Below, piece after piece: positions 1 through 5,322 of a DNA stretch of 6,584 bases. Both the position numbers and the translations under genes were made by a program. Below the pieces are notes generated by a model that was given only the letters and a program-made list of their open reading frames with translations, was not told where the DNA came from and did not search any database. Positions within the stretch are counted from its first letter, which is position 1, and each line of letters opens with the position of its first letter. The stretch is from Alphaproteobacteria bacterium. Lineage in GTDB: Bacteria; Pseudomonadota; Alphaproteobacteria; Reyranellales; Reyranellaceae. The stretch spans positions 1 through 6,584 of the forward strand of contig JABCYT010000199.1 in the NCBI GenBank assembly GCA_013290035.1, given 5' to 3'.

Positions 1-1656
1 GCCCTGGCCGCGATAGCGCATGAAGGCGAGCCGCGTCTCGACCAGCGTCTCGCCGGGCGCGGCCGGCCGCACGACGGCCTCGGCCTCGCCGCGCATGGCG
101 GCGAACAGCTCGTTCAGCATCTTGGCGTCGAACATGTCGAGCCGGACATGGCGCGTGCGCACGACTTCGTAGGCGATCGGCGCGCGCAGGAAGCCGAAGG
201 CCGAACCGACGCCGGCGCCGACCGGCACCACGACCTGCTTCATGCCGAGCTTGCGGGCGAGCCGCGCGGCGTGGAGAGGAGCGGCACCGCCGAAGGCGAT
301 CAGGGTGCGCTCGGCGGTGTCCTTGCCGTTCTCCACGGCATGCACGCGGGCGGCGCTCGCCATGGTCTCGTCGACGATTTCGGCCACGCCGGCCGCGGCG
401 CCTTGCGCATCGGTCTTGAGCGGTGCCGCGAGCGACTGCAGCGCCGTCTCGGCCTTGTCGCGATGGAGCGGAATCGCGCCGCCGGCGAAGCGCTTTGGAT
501 CGAGGCGGCCCAGCGCGGTGTCGGCGTCGGTGACGGTGGGCTCGGTGCCGCCATTGCCGTAGCAGGCGGGGCCGGGCGCGCTGCCCGCCGAATCGGGGCC
601 GACCTGCAGGCGGCCCAGCGCATCGAGGCGGGCGATCGAGCCGCCGCCGGCGCCGATCTCGACCAGCTCGATCACGGGGATGCGCACCGGCAGGCCGCTG
701 CCCTGCACGAAGCGGTAGGCGCGCGCCACCTCGAACTGGCGCGAGCGCTGCAGGCTCAAGTCGTCGAGCAAAGTGAGCTTGGCCGTGGTGCCGCCCATGT
801 CGAAGGCAACGGCCTTGGCGAGCCCGTTCTCCGCCGCGACGGTCAAGGCCAGGATGGCGCCGCCCGCCGGGCCCGATTCGATCAGGCGCACGGGATAGCG
901 CCGTGCTGTCTCCACTGTCGTGATGCCGCCCGACGACATCATCAGCAGCAGGGGGCCGGCGATGCCTTGCTTCTTGAGCTTGCTCTCGAGCGCGCCGAGA
1001 TAGCCCGCCATGCGCGGCAGGACATAGGCGTTGGCGATGGTGGTCGAGGTGCGCTCGTACTCGCGGATCTCGGGGCAGACGTCGCAGCTGAGCGAGATCG
1101 CCACGCCCGGCAGCTCCTCGGCCAGGATGGCGCCGGCGCGCCGTTCGTGCGCCTCGTTGGTGAAGCTGTGCAGGAAGCAGACGGCCACCGCCTCGATCCT
1201 GCGGGTGCGCAGCTCGGCCGCGACGGCGCGCACCGCCGGCTCATCGAGCGCCAGGAGCACGGCGCCGTCGGCCGCCACCCGCTCGGGCACGCCGAAGCGC
1301 AGGTCGCGCGGCACCAAGGGCTCGGGCCGCTCCATGTAGATGTCGTACTGCTCGAAGCGGTGCTCCCAGGCGATCTCGAGAGAATCGCGGAAGCCCTCCG
1401 TCGTGACCAGCGCGGTATGCGCGCCCTTGCGCTCGATCAGTGCGTTGGTGGCGAGCGTCGTGCCGTGCACGACCAGGCTCACGTCGGCCGCCGGGCACTT
1501 GGCTTCGGCCAGGATGGTGCGCACGCCCTCCAGCACGCCGCGTTCGGGTGCGTCGATGGTCGTGAGGACTTTCAGCGCGTGGGCGCCGCCGTCGGCGGTT
1601 TCCAGCACGACGTCGGTGAAGGTGCCGCCGATATCGACGGCCAGACGGGCAGACAT
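1..1656 (-). CDS. Hydantoinase A / 5-oxoprolinase family protein (HyuA-like), 3' end beyond the window
   Basis: This is the N-terminal 552 codons of a gene that reads leftward off the window; no stop is reached. Family members open cyclic amides such as hydantoins or 5-oxoproline with ATP, and the ATPase has an actin/ASKHA-type fold. Motifs seen: the phosphate-binding loop DIGGTFTD (residues 8-15), HGTTLATNAL (64-73), LVTTEGFRD (about 82-90), ESGPAGG (260-266), a second phosphate loop FDMGGTTAK (285-293), EIGAGGGSIA (333-342), GSAPGPACYG (about 358-367), and FGGAAPLHA (455-463), a variant of the usual FGGAGPLHA. Full members have about 680-700 residues, so roughly 130 or more are missing. The ATG at 1656 fits the family N-terminus (MSARLAVDIGGTFTD), though its Shine-Dalgarno is weak. 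It starts 24 bp after the PLP-enzyme stop, so co-transcription is likely. A HyuB-type partner is usually next door and might lie further left. Family assignment is firm; the substrate (hydantoin, oxoproline, acetone-type carboxylation) cannot be told. Confidence 0.94.
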   Translation of the reverse strand, partial: MSARLAVDIGGTFTDVVLETADGGAHALKVLTTIDAPERGVLEGVRTILAEAKCPAADVSLVVHGTTLATNALIERKGAHTALVTTEGFRDSLEIAWEHRFEQYDIYMERPEPLVPRDLRFGVPERVAADGAVLLALDEPAVRAVAAELRTRRIEAVAVCFLHSFTNEAHERRAGAILAEELPGVAISLSCDVCPEIREYERTSTTIANAYVLPRMAGYLGALESKLKKQGIAGPLLLMMSSGGITTVETARRYPVRLIESGPAGGAILALTVAAENGLAKAVAFDMGGTTAKLTLLDDLSLQRSRQFEVARAYRFVQGSGLPVRIPVIELVEIGAGGGSIARLDALGRLQVGPDSAGSAPGPACYGNGGTEPTVTDADTALGRLDPKRFAGGAIPLHRDKAETALQSLAAPLKTDAQGAAAGVAEIVDETMASAARVHAVENGKDTAERTLIAFGGAAPLHAARLARKLGMKQVVVPVGAGVGSAFGFLRAPIAYEVVRTRHVRLDMFDAKMLNELFAAMRGEAEAVVRPAAPGETLVETRLAFMRYRGQG

Positions 1657-1680
1657 CACTCGTCGGCTAACAGTATGCGC

Positions 1681-2829
1681 TCAGCGGGCAACGCGCTTGA
1701 AGGTCTCGACGAAACGATCGACGTCTTCCTCGTCGTTGTAGACGTGCGGGCTGATGCGCAGCCGGCCGAGGCGCGGCGCGGCATAGACATTCTCCGCCGC
1801 CAGCCTTTTCGGCAGATCCTGCGCCATGCCCTGCGGAAATTGCAGACTGAGCACGTGCGGCGCGCGCAGCTTCTTGTCGATCACGCGCACGCCCGAATTG
1901 GCGAGCCCGTCGGCCAGACGGTCGGTCAGCATCGAGAGCCGCGCCACGATCGGGTCGTTGCCCCAGCCCGCCATCATCTCCATGCCGACCGCCGCCATCT
2001 CGAGCGAGATGAAATGGTCGCGCTCGCCCATGTCGTAGCGCCGCGCGCCTTCGACGTAGGACGTGTCGCGGAAGTAGACCGTGTCCTCGGCCGACACCGC
2101 CTTGCGCGAGGCCGAGATCTGCTCGAGCGGCACGCCGGTCTGCCGCCGCTTGGCGACATACATGAAGGCGCGGCCATAGGGCCCCAGCACCCACTTGTAA
2201 GTCGGGAAGATCAGGAAATCGGGATCGAGACTTTTCACGTCGATACGGCGCACGCCCGCATCGTGCGTGGCATCGACCAGCAGCGCGGCGCCTTTCGCTT
2301 TCGCAGCCGTGGCGATGCGCGGCATGTCGAGCGCGCCGCCGTCCGACCAGTGCACCGAGGAGATCGACACCAGCGCCAGCGGCGCCGCGCCCGGCCGCTC
2401 GATCGCCTCGAGGACCGCGGAGGTCCAGTCGCCGTCGGCCGGCTGCTTCACCGTCTCGACCGTGTAGCCGCCGGTCTCGGCGCGGCTCATCCATTCGAGC
2501 ACCGGCGAGGTGTGGTCGTCCTGCAGCACCAGGACGCGGCTGCCGCGCGGGATCGCCATGACCTTGCCGGCGGTCGCCACGCCGTAGCCCACGGACGGGA
2601 TCAGGGCGACGTCGGCAGGATCGGCGCCGATCAGGGCGGCGGCGGCCTTGCGCGCCCGCTCGTATTGCTGGGACTGGAAGTTGCTTTCCAGCTTCCACGG
2701 CTGGCCCTTGCGCCCGACGGCGGCGCGGCCGGCCTCCTGCACGGCGAGCGGCAGCGGGCTCCAGGAAGCGGCGTTCAGGAAACAGACGTCGCGCGGGATG
2801 TCGAACAGCGCGCGTTGAGAAGGAAGCAT
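1681..2829 (-). CDS. PLP-dependent class V aminotransferase-family enzyme (SufS/isopenicillin-N-epimerase-like fold, no catalytic cysteine)
   Basis: This 382-residue protein is a complete fold-type I PLP enzyme. Residues seen, placed by analogy with SufS: His106 in DDHTSP (ring-stacking histidine), Asp186 in LVDATH (pairs with the pyridine nitrogen), His189 where SufS-type enzymes have Gln, Lys212 in FPTYKWVLGPYG (Schiff-base lysine, 26 residues after Asp186 as in SufS), and Arg358 in LRISPHVYN (substrate carboxylate). SSVHWSDGG (157-165) is also typical. The only cysteine is Cys16, and the C-terminal region has no RxGxxC loop, so it is not a persulfide-forming cysteine desulfurase despite likely automatic labels of that kind. 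Aminotransfer, epimerisation, or beta/gamma-lyase chemistry on an amino acid is more likely. No signal peptide, so cytoplasmic. The ATG at 2829 has a GGGGA-type Shine-Dalgarno about 5 nt upstream and an N-terminus like its relatives. It is the first gene of a probable two-gene unit with the HyuA-like gene. Exact substrate unknown. Confidence 0.92.
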   Translation of the reverse strand: MLPSQRALFDIPRDVCFLNAASWSPLPLAVQEAGRAAVGRKGQPWKLESNFQSQQYERARKAAAALIGADPADVALIPSVGYGVATAGKVMAIPRGSRVLVLQDDHTSPVLEWMSRAETGGYTVETVKQPADGDWTSAVLEAIERPGAAPLALVSISSVHWSDGGALDMPRIATAAKAKGAALLVDATHDAGVRRIDVKSLDPDFLIFPTYKWVLGPYGRAFMYVAKRRQTGVPLEQISASRKAVSAEDTVYFRDTSYVEGARRYDMGERDHFISLEMAAVGMEMMAGWGNDPIVARLSMLTDRLADGLANSGVRVIDKKLRAPHVLSLQFPQGMAQDLPKRLAAENVYAAPRLGRLRISPHVYNDEEDVDRFVETFKRVAR

Positions 2830-2929
2830 GCAAGTCCCCGTCGTGAGCAGGAGGGGAGACTAGCGCGGCTCGCGGCCGTCATGCCCGACAATTTCTCAGG
2901 GCCACCGTCTGTGGGATAGATTGGCAGCC
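2830..2929. other. Divergent intergenic region between the PLP enzyme and the BtuF-like gene
   Basis: This gap of about 100 bp must hold the promoters for both directions. I see no convincing -35/-10 pair on either strand and no GGAAC-N16-CGTT element. It is too short for a cobalamin riboswitch. GTGGGA (2911-2916) could serve as a ribosome-binding site for the rightward gene, and GGGGA (read on the minus strand, about 2835-2839) for the leftward one. Confidence 0.6.
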
Positions 2930-3706
2930 ATGCGTTATTTCCCGCCCCGCCGCCTGATCTGCCTCACCGAGGAGACGGTCGAGACGCTTTATCTGCTGGG
3001 CGAGCAGGATCGCATCGTCGGCGTCTCGGGCTACGCCGTGCGCCCGCCCGAGGTGCGGCTGAAGCCCCGGGTGAGCGCCTTCACCTCGGCGCGCCTCGAC
3101 AAGATCCTCGCCCTCGAGCCCGACCTGGTGCTGGCCTTCTCCGACCTGCAGGCCGACATCGTGAGCGACCTCGCCAAGTCAGGCGTCGCCGTTCACCTGT
3201 TCAACCAGCGCGACCTTGGCGGCATCTTCGCCATGATCCGCACGCTGGGCGCGCTGGTCGGCGCCGGCGACAAGGCCGAGGCGCTGGCGCGGTCGCTCGA
3301 GGCCAGGGTCGCGGACGTGGCGCGCGCCAGCAAGGGATCGACGCGCCGGCCGCGGGTCTACTTCGAGGAATGGAACGATCCGATGATCTCGGCCATCGGC
3401 TGGGTGTCGGAGCTGATCGAGGTGGCGGGCGGCGAAGACGTGTTCGCGCATTTGCGCGGCGCGGCCGGCGCACGCGAGCGCATCGTCTCGTCTGAAGCCG
3501 TGATCGCCGCGCGGCCCGAGGTGATCCTGGCCTCGTGGTGCGGCCGCAAGGTCGTGCCGCGCCAGATCGCCGAGCGGCCGGGTTGGGCCGCGTTGCCGGC
3601 CGTCGCGCAGGGCCGCATCGTCGAAATCAAATCGCCGCTCATCCTCCAGCCCGGCCCGGCCGCGCTGACCGATGGGCTCGACGCGATTAGAGCGGCTCTG
3701 AAATAA
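2930..3706 (+). CDS. BtuF/FepB-type periplasmic-binding-fold protein (cobalamin/siderophore binding family), no signal peptide
   Basis: This 258-residue protein (from the ATG at 2930) matches class III periplasmic-binding proteins (COG0614, Pfam Peripla_BP_2) over nearly its whole length. The opening PPRRLICLTEETVETLYLLG (residues 5-24), then RIVGVSGYA (28-36), ILALEPDLVLAFSDLQ (about 59-74) and a C-terminal QGRIVEIKSPLILQPGPA segment are characteristic of the subgroup often named cobalamin-binding protein. Known relatives capture corrinoids or ferric siderophores for an ABC importer. Here, however, the N-terminus goes straight into the first beta strand, with no hydrophobic signal sequence or lipobox, and no ABC permease or ATPase is beside it. 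A cytoplasmic role or an unusual export route is therefore possible. An in-frame TTG at 2921 would add three residues (MAA) and has a slightly better-spaced GGGA, so the start could be either; neither adds a signal peptide. It is transcribed divergently from the PLP-enzyme gene. The ligand is not shown by the sequence. Confidence 0.85.
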   Translation: MRYFPPRRLICLTEETVETLYLLGEQDRIVGVSGYAVRPPEVRLKPRVSAFTSARLDKILALEPDLVLAFSDLQADIVSDLAKSGVAVHLFNQRDLGGIFAMIRTLGALVGAGDKAEALARSLEARVADVARASKGSTRRPRVYFEEWNDPMISAIGWVSELIEVAGGEDVFAHLRGAAGARERIVSSEAVIAARPEVILASWCGRKVVPRQIAERPGWAALPAVAQGRIVEIKSPLILQPGPAALTDGLDAIRAALK

Positions 3707-3720
3707 GTTTCTTCGACGCT

Positions 3721-3741
3721 CGCATGAGCATGTCTCGTGCG
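3721..3741 (+). terminator. Hairpin after the BtuF-like gene, possible weak terminator
   Basis: CGCATGAG (3721-3728) and CTCGTGCG (3734-3741) form an 8-bp RNA stem with one G-U pair and a 5-nt loop. It begins 14 nt after the stop codon. No U-tract follows, so a standard intrinsic terminator is not supported; it may protect the mRNA 3' end or act with Rho. Confidence 0.35.
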
Positions 3742-3743
3742 TC

Positions 3744-3764
3744 CAATTACCTGCGATGTAATTG
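3744..3764. promoter_or_regulatory. Perfect AT-rich palindrome, candidate operator (T-N11-A type) upstream of the DUF1127 gene
   Basis: CAATTAC (3744-3750) and GTAATTG (3758-3764) are exact inverted repeats with a 7-bp spacer, standing out in otherwise GC-rich DNA. T3748 and A3760 give the symmetric T-N11-A geometry of LysR-type regulator boxes (established for that family). It ends 52 bp before the DUF1127 start codon. Which regulator binds, and whether it activates or represses, cannot be read from the sequence; no regulator gene lies in the window. Confidence 0.45.
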
Positions 3765-3816
3765 AGAGAGGAGCGGAAAAGACCCACGTTCGACTCGTCA
3801 CCCAAGGAGGGTTCAG

Positions 3817-4062
3817 ATGAGTTACGAATCCCGCCATCGCATCGCCGATCAGCCCGGCGCGTTTGTGACCCCGGTGTTGCCGCGCCCGTCGCTCGGCCGC
3901 CGACTGGCCGCCACCCTCGAGCTGTGGCGCGAGCGGACCCAGGCCCGGCGCCATCTCGCGGCGATGGACGCGCGCAGCCTGCGCGACGCCGGAATCTCGC
4001 CGGCGGCGGCGGCCTACGAATCGGGCAGATCGTTCTGGCAGCCCCTCGGACCGCTGCGCTAG
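3817..4062 (+). CDS. DUF1127 (YjiS-like) small protein
   Basis: This is an 81-residue basic protein. After a variable, proline-containing N-terminus (residues 1-25), it has the DUF1127 core: LGRRLAATLELWRERTQARRHLAAMDARSLRDAGIS (about 26-61), followed by a stretch ending in SFWQPLG (72-78). The pattern 'LxxMDxRxLRDxGIS...FW' is the hallmark of the domain. DUF1127 proteins are short, arginine-rich and abundant in alphaproteobacteria. In some species they have been linked to RNA turnover, phosphate/carbon metabolism or LysR-controlled regulation; no single function holds for all. The Shine-Dalgarno AAGGAGG (3804-3810), 6 nt before the ATG, is nearly ideal and predicts strong translation. A palindromic candidate operator lies upstream. 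The next gene, otsB, starts 190 bp later behind its own promoter, so the two are probably not one operon. The domain call is strong; the role is unknown. Confidence 0.9.
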   Translation: MSYESRHRIADQPGAFVTPVLPRPSLGRRLAATLELWRERTQARRHLAAMDARSLRDAGISPAAAAYESGRSFWQPLGPLR

Positions 4063-4112
4063 GAGGCCCGTCCGCGCTCGCGGCCCTGTCGCCCTCCCGC
4101 GGTGTCGTGCTA

Positions 4113-4137
4113 GGAACCCTCGTCGCCAGTGAGCGTT
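4113..4137 (+). promoter_or_regulatory. EcfG-type (general stress sigma) promoter upstream of otsB
   Basis: GGAAC (4113-4117), a 16-bp spacer and CGTT (4134-4137) match exactly the promoter consensus known for alphaproteobacterial EcfG-family sigma factors (GGAAC-N16/17-CGTT). Transcription would begin near 4144, leaving a leader of about 110 nt before otsB. Trehalose synthesis genes are recognised targets of this regulon in several alphaproteobacteria, so motif and gene agree. Sequence match only; no start site is shown. Confidence 0.72.
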
Positions 4138-4252
4138 AACCGTCCGCGCGCAAGGTGCGGTCGCTCGCTTGGGACGGCCCCGTACACGCGGCGTGTTGTG
4201 GTCGAGAAACCCCTGCGCGCCCGAGAGTTTTGGTTGGCGCAGAGGGGGCAGG

Positions 4253-5008
4253 ATGACACCGCCGGATCTCGACCGGACGAACGCGTTGTTCCTAGATCTC
4301 GACGGCACGCTGCTCGAGATCGCGCCGACGCCGGAATCGGTCGTGGTGCCGCCCAACCTGCCCGGATTGCTCGCCAGCCTTAACGCCCTGCTGGGCGGCG
4401 CGGTCGCCATCGTGAGCGGCCGGTCGATCGCCGTCATCGACAGCCTGCTCGCGCCATACTCCGCCAGCGCGGCGGGCGAGCACGGCGTGGCGCTCCGTTA
4501 CCAGGATGGCAGGGTCGAGGAGATGCCCAAGGGGCTCGCCGTCCCGGACGAGTGGCGTGAGGTCTTGCGGGGGGCCACCGAGCGCTGGCCCGGGGTGCTG
4601 GTCGAGCCCAAGGCGCACGGCGTGGCGGTTCACTATCGTCTGGCGCCTGATCGCAGCACCGAGGTATGGCGCCTCGTGCGCGGCCTAGTCCCGCAGGATC
4701 ACTCGCGGTTTCATCTGATTCCGGCCCGCGAAGCCGTCGAGATCGGACCGCGCGCGGCTTCCAAAGGTCATGCGGTCGAGCGGCTGATGGCGCAGGCGCC
4801 GTTCCGGGGGCGTCGTCCGATCTTCGTCGGTGACGACTTCACGGATGAAGCGGGCATGGAGGCTGCCCGCCAATTTGGCGGCGAAGGCCTGCGCGTGGCC
4901 GAGGTGTTCGGCGGCGATCCGGCTCAGGTGCGCGCCTGGCTGTCGCGCGGCGTCGAACTTTTGAGCAACCGCGCCGCGTCGGCGCCGCCGCTCGGTGTGC
5001 CGTCATAA
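4253..5008 (+). CDS. otsB: Trehalose-6-phosphate phosphatase OtsB
   Basis: This 251-residue HAD-superfamily phosphatase hydrolyses trehalose-6-phosphate to trehalose in the cytoplasm, the second step of the OtsA-OtsB pathway. Seen: motif I DLDGTLL (residues 15-21) with nucleophile Asp15 and general acid/base Asp17; motif II VSGRS (54-58) with Ser55; the cap-domain signatures GEHG (75-78) and EPKAHGVAVHYR (118-129); Lys171 in EIGPRAASKG (163-172); and the metal-binding motif GDDFTDE (193-199) with Asp194, Asp195 and Asp198. Length is normal for bacterial OtsB (about 240-270). The ATG at 4253 is preferred: AGAGGGGG (4241-4248) lies 4 nt upstream, and the N-terminus then leads directly into motif I. 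An in-frame TTG at 4169 would add 28 residues unlike the family and has no ribosome site. It lies upstream of otsA in the same direction, separated by 314 bp, and downstream of an EcfG-type promoter. Confidence 0.95.
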   Translation: MTPPDLDRTNALFLDLDGTLLEIAPTPESVVVPPNLPGLLASLNALLGGAVAIVSGRSIAVIDSLLAPYSASAAGEHGVALRYQDGRVEEMPKGLAVPDEWREVLRGATERWPGVLVEPKAHGVAVHYRLAPDRSTEVWRLVRGLVPQDHSRFHLIPAREAVEIGPRAASKGHAVERLMAQAPFRGRRPIFVGDDFTDEAGMEAARQFGGEGLRVAEVFGGDPAQVRAWLSRGVELLSNRAASAPPLGVPS

Positions 5009-5046
5009 GGGGCATTGCGTGAGCGCTCGCCGGCCCTGCGTGGTCG

Positions 5047-5071
5047 GGAACGAGGCACATCGTGCGGCGTT
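5047..5071 (+). promoter_or_regulatory. Second EcfG-type promoter, between otsB and otsA
   Basis: GGAAC (5047-5051), a 16-bp spacer and CGTT (5068-5071) repeat the element found upstream of otsB, with the same spacer length. Transcription would begin near 5078, giving otsA its own stress-responsive transcript with a leader of about 245 nt, or else a separate small RNA ending at the tandem hairpins. Confidence is slightly lower than for the otsB site because the element sits within a possible read-through operon and its downstream leader is unusually long. Confidence 0.62.
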
Positions 5072-5256
5072 GACTTCGAGCGCGGGCCTTGGGAGGACCG
5101 GGAGCGCGAGGAAGTGCATGCCTTTGCAGCAGCGATGTACGGTACGGCGCAGCACCGGCTGGACCGGATGGCCAAGCGGGCGGATGTCGGCAGGCTCGCT
5201 TCGGCCCTCGTGCACTCCGAGATCGGCGTGCTAAGCTCAAACGACCAATTTCCGCG

Positions 5257-5291
5257 GACCTGCTCGCAGGTCGGGCCGATCCTGTCGGCCC
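5257..5291 (+). promoter_or_regulatory. Two perfect hairpins end to end in the otsA leader
   Basis: GACCTGC (5257-5263) pairs with GCAGGTC (5266-5272). The very next base begins GGGCCGA (5273-5279), which pairs with TCGGCCC (5285-5291) around a 5-nt loop. Both stems are perfect over 7 bp (the first closing to 6 bp with a CUCG tetraloop in RNA) and could stack coaxially. They end 31 nt before the otsA ATG and 19 nt before its ribosome site. No U-run follows, so a standard terminator is not supported. They may be leader structure, a pause or processing site, or mRNA stabilisation. Confidence 0.5.
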
Positions 5292-5322
5292 TGTGCCTGT
5301 CGCGGAGTTGGGAGGAGGGACT

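Larger units (their letters stand above)
5009..5322 (+). other. Long otsB-otsA spacer with a second promoter and tandem hairpins; no recognised gene
   Basis: This 314-bp gap is long for an otsBA pair, whose genes are often close or overlapping. It holds an EcfG-type promoter (5047-5071), two abutting hairpins (5257-5291) and the otsA ribosome site GGAGGAGGGA (5311-5320). Two plus-strand reading frames cross it. One is a 38-codon frame from the ATG at 5118 (stop at 5234) behind GAGGAA. The other is a frame open from a TTG at 5015 to a stop at 5338, overlapping otsA. Neither resembles a family I know, and GC at third positions does not separate them from chance in DNA this GC-rich. I treat the gap as otsA leader/regulatory DNA. 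Confidence 0.6.

Noticed and set aside
1667..2833. A 388-codon minus-strand frame overlapping the PLP-enzyme gene
   Set aside because: It is out of frame with the gene that shows the full set of PLP-binding residues, and its translation is Arg/Ala-rich without motifs.
148..2919. A 923-codon plus-strand open frame
   Set aside because: It is antisense to two genes with clear family motifs (HyuA-like and PLP enzyme), has low-complexity Arg/Ala/His/Gly-rich composition and no recognisable domain. Long antisense frames are common in GC-rich DNA.
2830..2929. Possible cobalamin riboswitch before the BtuF-like gene
   Set aside because: The gap is only about 100 bp, too short for the usual element of roughly 200 nt, and I see no B12-box-like sequence.
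4140..4177. Inverted repeat CCGTCC / GGACGG with inner CAAG / CTTG in the otsB leader
   Set aside because: The left arm would lie at or before the predicted transcription start (about 4144), the 5-nt bulge and 13-nt loop weaken it, and such short GC-rich matches are expected in this DNA.
4169..4252. Upstream TTG start extending OtsB by 28 residues
   Set aside because: There is no ribosome-binding site, the extra residues do not resemble OtsB N-termini, and the ATG at 4253 has a good site.
3179..4437. Minus-strand frames of 208 and 359 codons across the BtuF-like, DUF1127 and otsB genes
   Set aside because: They lie antisense to three genes with recognisable domains and strong ribosome sites and show no family signature.
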